Assembly (NCBI GenBank): GCA_946885645.1
Contig: CAMPGU010000061.1
Coordinates: 1 to 17,015 of the forward strand
DNA: 17,015 bases
Reading direction: 5' to 3'
From: an uncultured Haloferula sp.
GTDB lineage: Bacteria > Verrucomicrobiota > Verrucomicrobiae > Verrucomicrobiales > Akkermansiaceae
Shown piece by piece: positions 1 to 6,669 of the stretch (the first letter of the stretch is position 1; the number at the start of each line of letters is the position of its first letter). The notes beneath the pieces are model-generated. The model was not told the origin of the DNA, did no database searches, and was given only the letters and a program-made list of their open reading frames with translations. Both the position numbers and the translations under genes were made by a program.

Positions 1-1
1 C

Positions 2-739
2 CACGTGACCGGCGGGGTGGGGAAGGAATTCACGGTGATTTTTGAAGACGGCCGGAAGGCGAAGGCGGAATCGCTGGGCCTTGTTTCCGACTCCGATTGC
101 GCGATGGCGAAGATCACGGAACCGGGTACCTGGCCGCACGTCGAGCTGGACCGGGAGGATACGGCGCGGCTCGGCGATTGGGTCTATTCGCTGGGTCATT
201 CGGGAGGTTTCGACAAGGAGCGGGGCGTCGTGGTGCGTTTGGGCCGGATCGTGCAAACGAAGGATACCACCTTGCAGTCGGATTGCTCGTTGATCGGCGG
301 CGATTCGGGCGGTCCCTTGTTCGGTTTGAACGGGCAATTGGTGGGCATCCACTCCCGCGTGGGCCAAAGAACGCCGGAAAACATGCACGTGCCGCTGCGC
401 GAATTCATCAAGAATTGGGACGCGATGATACGGGGCGAGTTCGTCGGCGACGGGCCTTTCGCAAAGAGGCCCGAAAAAGGAAAGGGCTTCCTCGGCATCG
501 GTACGAAACCGCGGGCCGAAGGCGGGCTGAGCGTGGACAAGGTGGGGCGGGAATCGCCCGCCGAGAGAGCCGGGATGAAGGCCGGCGACGTGCTTTTGAA
601 GATGGACGGCGTGGACTTGAAGACAAAGGAGCAGTTTCAGGATATGCTGAAGGAAAAGGCTCCGGACGACCGGGTGGCCCTCGAACTGCTGCGGGATGGG
701 AAGCCCGAAACACTTACCCTGCGACTTGGTGAACGATAG
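2..739 (+). CDS. HtrA/DegP-like trypsin-fold serine protease with C-terminal PDZ domain (5' end outside window)
   Basis: The reading frame is open at the left edge, so the signal peptide and first strands are missing. The codon at bases 2-4 encodes a His followed by VTGG, which aligns with the catalytic His of the HtrA 'NNHVV' motif. I therefore do not accept the GTG at base 5 as the start. The catalytic Asp fits in SDCAMAKI, about 30 residues later, and the nucleophile is in GGDSGGPLF, about 100 residues in, so all three catalytic residues seem present. A PDZ domain fills roughly the last 80 residues (GFLGIG, then SPAERAGMKAGDVLLKMDG). This order, protease then PDZ, is the normal HtrA one. 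The family degrades or refolds damaged proteins in the periplasm or envelope. The 3' end overlaps the next gene by 11 bases, suggesting translational coupling. Only one PDZ is present, so it is closer to DegS or short HtrA forms than to DegP. The family call is firm; the substrate is unknown. Confidence 0.88.
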   Translation, partial: HVTGGVGKEFTVIFEDGRKAKAESLGLVSDSDCAMAKITEPGTWPHVELDREDTARLGDWVYSLGHSGGFDKERGVVVRLGRIVQTKDTTLQSDCSLIGGDSGGPLFGLNGQLVGIHSRVGQRTPENMHVPLREFIKNWDAMIRGEFVGDGPFAKRPEKGKGFLGIGTKPRAEGGLSVDKVGRESPAERAGMKAGDVLLKMDGVDLKTKEQFQDMLKEKAPDDRVALELLRDGKPETLTLRLGER

Positions 740-1739
740 AAGATCCATTGCCGTCGCGCTGCTGCTGGCTTGCCCCGCGGCTTCCCCGGCCCAGACCCTT
801 GAAACGACCTACCGGACGAACGGTGCGACGGTGCAGGCTGCCTTCGAGCCCGTGCGGAAAGTCCTCCAGACGGGATCGGCGGTGATCCAGAAAGGGCGCA
901 AGGACCTCGCGTACGGGACGGTGATTTCCGAAGACGGTTTCATCCTGACGAAGGCCAGCGAGATCGGCGACGGCAGCGACCTTTCGGTCACGGTCGGCGA
1001 GAAGACTTTCAAGGAAGTGGCGATGCTGGCTACCGATGTCGCTTGGGATGTGGCGCTTTTAAAGATCCAGGCAACCGGGCTGGTGCCGGTGAAGCTGGCA
1101 TTGGACGGTCCGGAGCCGGAACGCGGTACCTGGGTGGTGGCAAACGGTGCCAGCAGCCGGACGAAGCGGCGCCCGCAGGTGGGGATCATTGCCGCCAGCG
1201 CACGGGAGGTGCTGCCCGCGGGCGGGGCCGTGCTGGGGATCGGCCTGGAGGAGAAGTCGAAAACGCTGGCCGTCACGGAAGTGAAGGAAAACAGCGGGGC
1301 CGAGGAGGCCGGCGTGATGGCGGGCGATGTGATCGTCTCCGCGGCGGGAAAGAAAGTCGCCAACCGCGAGGATCTGAGCAAAGCGATGGAGAAGCATCGG
1401 GTGGGCGATGAGCTGGACCTGACCGTGGAGCGGAAGGGAAAGATGCTCGAACTCAAGGTGAAGCTTGCCGGGCGGGCGGATGTTTTCGGTGAGGAGATGT
1501 CCCGGAACGACGCGATGAGCGGCAGGGTCTCGGCCCGGCGCAGCGGGTTCCCGCGGATCATCCAGCACGACATTATCGCCAACAAATCCGGCATGGGCGG
1601 CCCGCTGCTGGAGCTGGATGGACGCTGCCTGGGGATGAACATTGCCCGGGCAAACCGCTCCGAGACCTTTGCGATCCCGACGGCGGATTTGCGGAGCCTG
1701 GCGGATCGCCTGATCACGCAGGCGTCGGCCGCGCGGTAG
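729..1739 (+). CDS. Secreted HtrA-like pseudoprotease with a PDZ domain inserted inside the protease fold
   Basis: I chose the GTG at 729, not the ATG at 696, because it gives a clean signal peptide (MNDRRSIAVALLLACPAASPAQ) and a short overlap with the upstream gene; the result is 336 residues. The N-terminal barrel is HtrA-like (GTVISEDGFILTKASEI, residues 63-79), but the position of the catalytic His holds Ser77. The Asp is kept (WDVALLKI, Asp107). The strand QVGIIAASARE (about 150-160) starts the second barrel. A complete PDZ domain (about 166-248, SGAEEAGVMAGDVIVSAAG) then interrupts it, and the fold resumes at IIQHDIIANKSGMGGPLLEL (278-297). Aligned with 'INPGNSGGPL', the nucleophile Ser becomes Met289. 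With His and Ser both lost it should not be proteolytic. It is probably an envelope binding or regulatory partner of the active protease encoded just upstream. The gene ends 12 bases from the convergent photolyase gene. Confidence 0.82.
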   Translation: MNDRRSIAVALLLACPAASPAQTLETTYRTNGATVQAAFEPVRKVLQTGSAVIQKGRKDLAYGTVISEDGFILTKASEIGDGSDLSVTVGEKTFKEVAMLATDVAWDVALLKIQATGLVPVKLALDGPEPERGTWVVANGASSRTKRRPQVGIIAASAREVLPAGGAVLGIGLEEKSKTLAVTEVKENSGAEEAGVMAGDVIVSAAGKKVANREDLSKAMEKHRVGDELDLTVERKGKMLELKVKLAGRADVFGEEMSRNDAMSGRVSARRSGFPRIIQHDIIANKSGMGGPLLELDGRCLGMNIARANRSETFAIPTADLRSLADRLITQASAAR

Positions 1740-1751
1740 GAGGGACTCTGC

Positions 1752-3173
1752 CTAAGAGCGGCTCTCCTTGTGCTTCTTGAAGATGGCCAGGGTCCGGTTC
1801 CGCTCGGCGTGATGATCCACGCAGGGCAGGGGATAGCCCCCGGCAAGGGGTTTCCCGTCCATCGGCGGGGCCGGCAGCTTCCCCGCCGGGACATCCCTGA
1901 GTTCCGGTACCCAGCGCTTGGTGTAAACGGCGTCGGGATCGTGCCGTTTCGCCTGCGACCAGGGATTCTGGATCCGGAAGTAGGGGGCGGCATCGGCACC
2001 CGTCCCGGCACTCCATTGCCAGCCGCCGTTGTTCGACGCGATCTCACCGTCCACGAGATGCTGGAGGAAGAATTGCTCTCCGAGCCTCCAATCGACGTGC
2101 AGGTCCTTGGTCAGGAACATGGCGGTAATCATCCGCAGGCGATTGTGCATATGGCCGGTCGCCAGCAACTCGCGGATGCCCGCATCCACGATCGGGAAGC
2201 CGGTGCGGCCCTCCTTCCACGCTTCGAATTTCTCATCGGGCTCCGCCCACCGGAGCCCGCGCCATGTGGGATTGAATTCCTCGTGGAGCACGTTCGGGAA
2301 GTGCCAGAGGATCGCCATGTAGAATTCGCGCCACACGAGTTCCTTGATAAAGGTGTCGATACCCTCCCGTGCCGTTCCCGAAGGTGCGGCAGCGCGGGCC
2401 TTCGTGGCCCGGGCATGGACGGTGCGCGGGGAGAGAAGGCCGAAACGCAGATCCTGGGAAAGCCGCGAGCCTCCCGGCTGCGAGGGCATATCCCGCCTCA
2501 GCTTGTAGTCGTGCAGGACGCCATCGGCGGCCGATTTCAACCGTTCGAGCGCGGCCCTTTCTCCGGCTTCCGCGATCTCGCCTGTCGGCTCGGAGAGCCT
2601 CCAGTGAGCATTAGCCGGGAGATCGAGCGACGGGATCGCAGCGGGAGAGTTCAGCCGGGCGGGTTTTGGCAGCGGCTCCGGCTTTCCGAGGGAAAGCCAG
2701 CGGTTGCTGAAGGGGGTGAACACGCGGAAGGGCTTCCCCTCTTGCGTGAGGATGTGGTCCGGATGATGGAGGGTGACGTCGTGAAAGCCTTCGCAGGCGA
2801 TCCCCAGGCTGCGGGCCATGGCCTCCACCTTTGCCTCCATGGCGCGGCCGAAGGGGTCCGGGTCGCGGTTGAAGAAGAGGGCGTCTGCGCCGGTTTCGCG
2901 GACGAGCTTTTCCAATTCCCGGTCGGCGGGACCGCAGCGGAGGACCAGCGTTCCCTCCACGGTCTCCAGGTTTTTTGCCAAGGAGGCGAGGCAGCCGCAG
3001 AGAAAAGCCTGACGCTTGGGGCCCGTCCAGGGGTGAGCCCCTTGCCAGTCGCTAAGGATGTAAACCGGCAGGACCGCCTCCGAGCGCGCCTCCGCCATGG
3101 CGAGGGCTGTGTTGTCGAGAATCCGCAGGTCCCGACGGAACCAATGGATGGCCAAGCGGTGGCAGGAGGGCAT
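1752..3173 (-). CDS. phrB: Deoxyribodipyrimidine photolyase (class I cryptochrome/photolyase family)
   Basis: The 473-residue product has the usual length of a class I CPD photolyase. The N-terminal antenna-binding alpha/beta domain opens with AIHWFRRDLRILDNTAL. The C-terminal FAD-binding domain carries GGSRLSQDLRFGLLSPR, ELVWREFYMAILWHFPN, TGFPIVDAGIREL, MHNRLRMITAMFLTKDL and the signature NNGGWQWSAGTG with AAPYFRIQNPWSQ. Tryptophans suitable for the electron-transfer chain to FAD are present in the helical domain. The enzyme uses blue light to reverse cyclobutane pyrimidine dimers. The ATG start at 3173 lacks a convincing ribosome binding site, and a TTG eight codons downstream, just before the conserved AIHWFRR, is an alternative. 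The small AP2-like gene lies upstream on the same strand, separated by a hairpin, so co-transcription is possible but not shown. The second chromophore (methenyl-THF or deazaflavin) cannot be decided from sequence alone. Confidence 0.95.
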   Translation of the reverse strand: MPSCHRLAIHWFRRDLRILDNTALAMAEARSEAVLPVYILSDWQGAHPWTGPKRQAFLCGCLASLAKNLETVEGTLVLRCGPADRELEKLVRETGADALFFNRDPDPFGRAMEAKVEAMARSLGIACEGFHDVTLHHPDHILTQEGKPFRVFTPFSNRWLSLGKPEPLPKPARLNSPAAIPSLDLPANAHWRLSEPTGEIAEAGERAALERLKSAADGVLHDYKLRRDMPSQPGGSRLSQDLRFGLLSPRTVHARATKARAAAPSGTAREGIDTFIKELVWREFYMAILWHFPNVLHEEFNPTWRGLRWAEPDEKFEAWKEGRTGFPIVDAGIRELLATGHMHNRLRMITAMFLTKDLHVDWRLGEQFFLQHLVDGEIASNNGGWQWSAGTGADAAPYFRIQNPWSQAKRHDPDAVYTKRWVPELRDVPAGKLPAPPMDGKPLAGGYPLPCVDHHAERNRTLAIFKKHKESRS

Positions 3174-3223
3174 CGGCAGTCAAAAAAGGCCTCGTCCGTG
3201 CATCATGCAAGCCGCAGCGACGG

Positions 3224-3256
3224 AAAAACCCCTCCTTTGCCGGTCGGAGGACCGGC
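3224..3256 (-). terminator. Candidate intrinsic terminator or attenuator between the AP2-like and photolyase genes
   Basis: Read on the minus strand, a perfect 7-bp stem GCCGGTC/GACCGGC (3250-3256 with 3239-3245) has a CTCC loop. Its loop region can instead pair as CCTCC (3246-3250) with GGAGG (3231-3235), and this second hairpin is followed by GG and five T (3228-3224). The two hairpins exclude each other. It may simply end the AP2-like transcript, or it may regulate read-through into the photolyase gene. The T run is short. Confidence 0.35.
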
Positions 3257-3290
3257 TTCCACGGTTGATCGAAGCGCAAATGGATCGGCG

Positions 3291-3578
3291 TCAGGTGCCG
3301 CCCAGCAGTTTCTCGGCTTTTTTAACGGTGACATTGCTCAGGCGACCGTTGACCCGCTTGGAGCTGTCCAACAGGTTTTTCAGATCGCCGAGGGTCTTCT
3401 CCGCCACGTCCAGCGCCTTGCGGCCGCCGCCGTATTGTTTGTCCGAGAAATACTTGGTGAACGTCACCCCTCCGCGGCTGAGACAGAGCCTCCAGCCTTG
3501 GAAAGCCGTGTTCTCGTAGGTGAACCGTGTCAGGTTACGCTTCGATTTCATCGCGGGACCACTTTCGAGAGCATTCAT
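3291..3578 (-). CDS. Small AP2/ERF-domain-like protein
   Basis: The 95-residue product has one compact domain at about residues 24-70. The pattern is an aromatic-Gly-Trp followed by a basic strand (FQGWRLCLSRGG), a second strand (VTFTKYFSDKQYGG) and an amphipathic helix (KALDVAEKTLGDL). This matches the three-strand-plus-helix pattern of AP2-type DNA-binding domains found in small bacterial proteins, in HNH homing endonucleases and in the arm-binding domains of integrases. No nuclease motif is attached. The tail is Lys/Leu-rich and may form a second helix. A second Met at residue 10 (position 3551) is an equally good start; neither has a clear ribosome binding site. The gene diverges from rpoA and lies upstream of the photolyase gene on the same strand. 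A role in DNA binding is inferred from fold resemblance only. Confidence 0.6.
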   Translation of the reverse strand: MNALESGPAMKSKRNLTRFTYENTAFQGWRLCLSRGGVTFTKYFSDKQYGGGRKALDVAEKTLGDLKNLLDSSKRVNGRLSNVTVKKAEKLLGGT

Positions 3579-3700
3579 GTATCAGCATGCCACGGAAATG
3601 GGGTCATGGCCACTTGATTTTTGTTTGGGATATGTTAGAGACTGCGGGAAATGCCGTATTTGGAGGCTTTTCCTCCCCTTCCCGTGCGCGAAAAAATTCG

Positions 3701-3729
3701 TTGCCAAGGCCCGGGCGTTCTCCTTAAGT
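3701..3729 (+). promoter_or_regulatory. Weak sigma70-like promoter candidate for rpoA-rplQ
   Basis: TTGCCA at 3701-3706 matches the -35 consensus at five of six positions. After a 17-base spacer, TTAAGT at 3724-3729 matches the -10 at only three. It lies on the correct strand in the divergent region upstream of rpoA and would leave a leader of about 100 bases. This is a visual match only. Confidence 0.2.
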
Positions 3730-3803
3730 CCCCGCCCGCGCGAGCCCCGCAAAGCCGCCGTAGGTCCTCCTGGCACCCGTGAAGACGTCCGTGCCACGCT
3801 CGC

Positions 3804-3824
3804 AGGAGGGTAACCCGGCTACCC
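3804..3824 (+). promoter_or_regulatory. Distant Shine-Dalgarno plus hairpin in the rpoA leader
   Basis: A strong AGGAGG lies at 3804-3809, but 24 bases separate it from the rpoA ATG at 3834, too far for ordinary initiation. A small hairpin GGGTA/TACCC (3808-3812 with 3820-3824, 7-base loop) overlaps its 3' end and would shorten the effective distance if folded. No in-frame start codon lies closer to the AGGAGG. It could be a translational control site, or simply a chance purine run. Confidence 0.3.
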
Positions 3825-3833
3825 CGAGATACA

Positions 3834-4916
3834 ATGTCCGCCACGAAACTTGCTCGATTCGAGCTCCCGAACCGCCTCGTCAAGCACGAGGACACCGCCA
3901 CCGAGGTCTACGCCCAGTTCACCGCCGAGCCTTTCGAGCGCGGCTACGGGCACACCCTCGGCAACTCGCTCCGCCGCGTGCTGCTCGGCTCCCTGGAAGG
4001 TGCCGCCATCACTTCCGTCCGCATCGCGGGCGTGCAGCATGAATTCTCCAGCCTCCCGGGCGTGGTGGAAGATGTCACCGACATCATCCTGAACCTGAAG
4101 AAGGTGAAGTTCAAACACCACGACAAGGAAGCCCGCATCCTGACGATCAAGATCGAGAAGGAAGGCGTCGTGACGGCCGGTGACATCCAGGACGACAACA
4201 TTTACGAAGTGGTCAACAAGGACCAGGTGATCTGCACCCTCGACAAGAAGGTGAAGTTCGACTGCGAATTCGAAGTCCGCGTGGGCCGCGGTTTCTCCAC
4301 CGGCGACGAGAACAAGCGGAAGGACCAGCCGATCGGCGTCATCGCCATCGACTCGATCTTCTCGCCTGTCACCCGCGTGAAGTACTCCGTGGACACCACC
4401 CGCGTCGGCCAGATGACGGATTACGACAAGCTGGTGCTGGACATCTGGACGGACGGCCGCATTTCCCCGCAGGACGCGCTGCTCCAATCCTCCGCCATCA
4501 TGCGCCACCACCTGGACGTCTTCGTCAACTACGACGAGAACGCCGTGGACTTCGAAGCGGCTCCGACCGAGTCGAACGAGGAGAACGCCGCGCTGAAGAA
4601 GCTTCTCAACATGAGCGTGAACGAGATCGAACTCTCCGTCCGCGCCGCCAACTGCCTCAACAACGCGAACATCACTTCCGTGGGCCAGCTGGCCATGAAA
4701 TCGGAAGCGGAGATGCTCAAGTACCGCAACTTCGGCAAGAAGTCGCTCAACGAGATCAAGGACAAGCTTTCCGAACTCGGCCTCGGCCTCGGAATGTCCC
4801 TCGATCCTTCGCTCCTCTCCGGCCCGGTGCCGGCCGTTCGCGGACCGCGCCTCGGCGTGGAAGAGGATGCACCGGTGGGCCTTGCCGACCTGATCGCCCA
4901 GAACCTCGACGACTAA
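3834..4916 (+). CDS. rpoA: DNA-directed RNA polymerase subunit alpha
   Basis: RpoA dimerises to nucleate assembly of core RNA polymerase, and its C-terminal domain contacts UP elements and activators. The 360-residue product has both domains. The N-terminal domain (about 1-235) contains the hallmark RGYGHTLGNSLRRVLL (36-51). A linker rich in Glu, Asn and Ala follows (about 240-255). The alpha-CTD (about 258-325) has ELSVRAANCLNNANI, with Arg270 at the position of the DNA-contacting Arg of E. coli, and RNFGKKSLNEIKDKL. A further 35-residue tail containing Pro-rich and acidic segments extends beyond the usual end. The start is ATG followed by SATKLARFELP, with no close ribosome binding site. 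rplQ follows after 21 bases. Unlike in E. coli, the genes for S13, S11 and S4 do not lie immediately upstream: a divergent AP2-like gene is there instead. Confidence 0.98.
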   Translation: MSATKLARFELPNRLVKHEDTATEVYAQFTAEPFERGYGHTLGNSLRRVLLGSLEGAAITSVRIAGVQHEFSSLPGVVEDVTDIILNLKKVKFKHHDKEARILTIKIEKEGVVTAGDIQDDNIYEVVNKDQVICTLDKKVKFDCEFEVRVGRGFSTGDENKRKDQPIGVIAIDSIFSPVTRVKYSVDTTRVGQMTDYDKLVLDIWTDGRISPQDALLQSSAIMRHHLDVFVNYDENAVDFEAAPTESNEENAALKKLLNMSVNEIELSVRAANCLNNANITSVGQLAMKSEAEMLKYRNFGKKSLNEIKDKLSELGLGLGMSLDPSLLSGPVPAVRGPRLGVEEDAPVGLADLIAQNLDD

Positions 4917-4937
4917 TTAAGAAAGGGACCGCACCCG

Positions 4938-5444
4938 ATGAGACATCGCCGCAATACCACCAAGCTCAAGCGCACCGCCGCCCACCGGCGCTCGCTGCTT
5001 GCCAACCTCGCCTGCAGCTTGATCGAGCACGGCAGCATCCGCACCACGCTCGCGAAAGCCAAGGCCCTGCGCCCCGTCGCCGAGAAGATGGTCGGCCTCG
5101 GCAAGCGTGGAGACATCCACGCCCGCCGCCAAGCCGTCGCGTTCCTCCGCCAGAAGGACATCGCCAAGAAGCTTTTCGACGAAGTCGCCCCGCTGTCGAA
5201 GGACCGCCAGGGCGGCTACTGCCGGATCACCAAGCTCGGGCCCCGCATGACCGATGCCGCTCCCATGGCGGTGATCGAGTGGGTGGACCAGCCCGTGCTT
5301 GATGAAGAAGCCGCGGCTCCCGTGGCTGCCGCCGAGCCCGAGCCGGTGGCCGTGGCCGCCGAGGAAGCTCCTGCCGCCGAAGCCAAGCCCGCCAAGAAAA
5401 AGGCGAGCAAGAAGGCCAAGGCTGCCGAAGAGGCCGCGGAGTAA
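4938..5444 (+). CDS. rplQ: 50S ribosomal protein L17 with low-complexity C-terminal extension
   Basis: L17 is a large-subunit ribosomal protein near the polypeptide exit tunnel. Residues 1-117 form the conserved core: [20 protein letters not shown] at the N-terminus, then [20 protein letters not shown], the central ARRQAVAFL and the C-terminal [22 protein letters not shown]. Residues from about 121 to 168 form a tail of Ala, Pro and Glu followed by a Lys-rich stretch ([16 protein letters not shown]), probably disordered. Many L17 proteins stop near residue 120, so the tail is an extension of roughly 50 residues. A purine-rich GAAAGGGA about ten bases upstream serves as ribosome binding site. 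The gene shares a transcript with rpoA, as in most bacteria, and is followed by a strong terminator. Confidence 0.98.
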   Translation: MRHRRNTTKLKRTAAHRRSLLANLACSLIEHGSIRTTLAKAKALRPVAEKMVGLGKRGDIHARRQAVAFLRQKDIAKKLFDEVAPLSKDRQGGYCRITKLGPRMTDAAPMAVIEWVDQPVLDEEAAAPVAAAEPEPVAVAAEEAPAAEAKPAKKKASKKAKAAEEAAE

Positions 5445-5474
5445 GCTCCGGCTTCACGTCGAGAGACTGATTTG

Positions 5475-5508
5475 AAAACACCCGCCGGGAAACCGGCGGG
5501 TGTTTTTT
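5475..5508 (+). terminator. Strong Rho-independent terminator after rplQ
   Basis: A perfect 14-bp stem (AAAACACCCGCCGG at 5475-5488 with its complement at 5493-5506) carries a GAAA tetraloop (5489-5492) and ends in a run of six T (5503-5508). It begins 30 bases after the rplQ stop and closes the rpoA-rplQ transcript. The A-rich 5' side suggests it may also act weakly in the other direction. Confidence 0.95.
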
Positions 5509-5577
5509 GCTAGGCGCTCCGGGTTTCGCAGCTTGATGGTCGTCTCTCAGGCGTGGAATCTGCAGGATCAAACCATC

Positions 5578-6084
5578 ATGAACCGAGTAATTGTCGCATT
5601 TTTCGTTTTGGCTTTCTCTCACGCCGCTCTTGCGAAGCCAACTCTCGAGACGGTCTTGAAAATGCTGAGGGCTCACTCGGTGGCGGCTAATTCCGGCGAT
5701 GTCGCGGAGATCGTCCTCTCGGTGCCGGAGAAGGGCATGTCGCTTGTGCAACCAAACGGTGAAACAACCGTGATCGACCGTCCGATGATGGAGAAACATC
5801 TCCGGACGTTCTTCGAGAGAACGCAGCCTGATACTTATGTCTATGGTATCCGGATCCGTTCCGTGAACGGAGAAGACGAAGATTCCATAACCCTGACGCT
5901 GGAGATATCCGAGTCCTACATGCCTGCGGAAGGCGGGCGGCCGGTGACTTCCTGGTTCCGGGAGAGAATAACAGTTGGCTCCGAGAACGGAAAAACGGTC
6001 GTCCTAAAGGCCGTGATGGAGACTCCTCAGAAGGGTCCTCCTGTCCCGGAAGGCGGGCCGGTACGCGAGAGGCAAAACGAGTAA
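5578..6084 (+). CDS. Small secreted protein, possibly NTF2-like
   Basis: The start chosen is the ATG at 5578, preceded by AGGA ten bases upstream. It gives a clear signal peptide, MNRVIVAFFVLAFSHAALA, with cleavage after ALA. A start further upstream would run into the rplQ terminator. The mature part is about 149 residues. It opens with an amphipathic helix (LETVLKMLRAHSVAANSGD), then has VLSVPEKGMSLVQPNGE, a helix (PMMEKHLRTFFERTQP) and several alternating strands (YVYGIRIRSVNG, SITLTLEISESYMP, FRERITVG, VVLKAVME). Helix, turn, 'SGD', helix and then a curved sheet recalls NTF2/SnoaL-like folds, but no family motif is certain. The tail is rich in Pro and Gly. It has no cysteines or obvious catalytic residues. 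It seems to be a single gene isolated by the upstream terminator. Function unknown. Confidence 0.75.
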   Translation: MNRVIVAFFVLAFSHAALAKPTLETVLKMLRAHSVAANSGDVAEIVLSVPEKGMSLVQPNGETTVIDRPMMEKHLRTFFERTQPDTYVYGIRIRSVNGEDEDSITLTLEISESYMPAEGGRPVTSWFRERITVGSENGKTVVLKAVMETPQKGPPVPEGGPVRERQNE

Positions 6085-6282
6085 ACCTTCGTCCTGCCTG
6101 GAGAAGTGCCCGGAGAACTCAGCGCGAAGTAATTCTCAGCGGAACTCCTTCGGAGGGTCTGTGGATCACTTTCCTAAAGATACTGCACTGAATGGAGGCC
6201 GAGGAGTGAAGGTCGCGGATTCGCGGCGGGGACACCATCCTGCTTGCGACGGCGCTCTGGAAGAGATTAGGGTGATAAAACA

Positions 6283-6669
6283 ATGAACGAAATGCCTCAA
6301 GGCTGGCCAACAGATTGGTTGGGAGAGAGTTTGGCTGAGCTCGGGGACGGCAGCCGAATTCGATGTCAGATACTACTGACGGATGGATACACATCCGTTC
6401 ATGTAGGGAATTACGCGTCGATAATGCAGCAGTGGGATCGTTTGTGGCCTGCTGCCAAGGAGACGATCCAGAAGATCCTCTCCGATTACGGACGAGATTC
6501 AAAAATCCAGGCGACCGGTAACTTCCTTCAGATTTCCATTCCTCCTGAGCCAATTGGGCCGGGCGTGAATTGGAGCATCGCACTTCAGAAATCAGGAGGC
6601 GATGGCGTATGGGACGCTACATTCGATGGATGGGAGATCGACCCCGGTGAATCGCAGCCATACTTCTAA
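6283..6669 (+). CDS. Hypothetical cytoplasmic protein, 128 residues
   Basis: I do not recognise this protein. The ATG at 6283 has a good ribosome binding site, AGGGTGA at 6269-6275, seven bases upstream. There is no signal peptide or membrane segment. The predicted pattern is a strand-rich start (SRIRCQILLTDGYTSVHVG), a helix (AAKETIQKILSDYG), then strands and a Trp-rich C-terminus (NWSIALQKSGGDGVW, WDATFDGWEIDPGESQPYF). Eight tryptophans in a small acidic protein recall immunity-protein-like or DUF6985-like folds, but this is only an impression. Its codons are more A/T-rich than in the neighbouring rpoA, which hints at recent acquisition. Its stop overlaps the stop of the convergent GIY-YIG gene by four bases. 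Confidence 0.7.
   Translation: MNEMPQGWPTDWLGESLAELGDGSRIRCQILLTDGYTSVHVGNYASIMQQWDRLWPAAKETIQKILSDYGRDSKIQATGNFLQISIPPEPIGPGVNWSIALQKSGGDGVWDATFDGWEIDPGESQPYF

Noticed and set aside
696..728. Upstream ATG for the pseudoprotease
   Set aside because: It would put 11 polar residues before the signal peptide and lengthen the overlap; the GTG at 729 fits better.
1740..1775. AGGAG/CTCCT pairing between the convergent pseudoprotease and photolyase genes as a terminator
   Set aside because: The stem is short, overlaps the photolyase coding end and lacks a T run.
809..2047. A 412-codon minus-strand frame opposite the pseudoprotease gene
   Set aside because: It is Ser/Pro/Arg-rich without motifs and overlaps the photolyase 3' end in another frame.
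1770..3617. A 615-codon open frame on the plus strand opposite the photolyase gene
   Set aside because: It has no family motif, is Arg/Gly/Pro-rich, and is antisense to a fully convincing photolyase. Long antisense frames are expected in high-GC DNA.
5500..5577. Upstream ATG for the small secreted protein
   Set aside because: It lies inside the rplQ terminator and would bury the clear signal peptide starting at 5578.
6190..6230. Inverted repeat CGCG-GATT-CGCG in the gap before the 128-residue gene
   Set aside because: The arms are only four bases, with no T run or neighbouring motif, and easily arise by chance.
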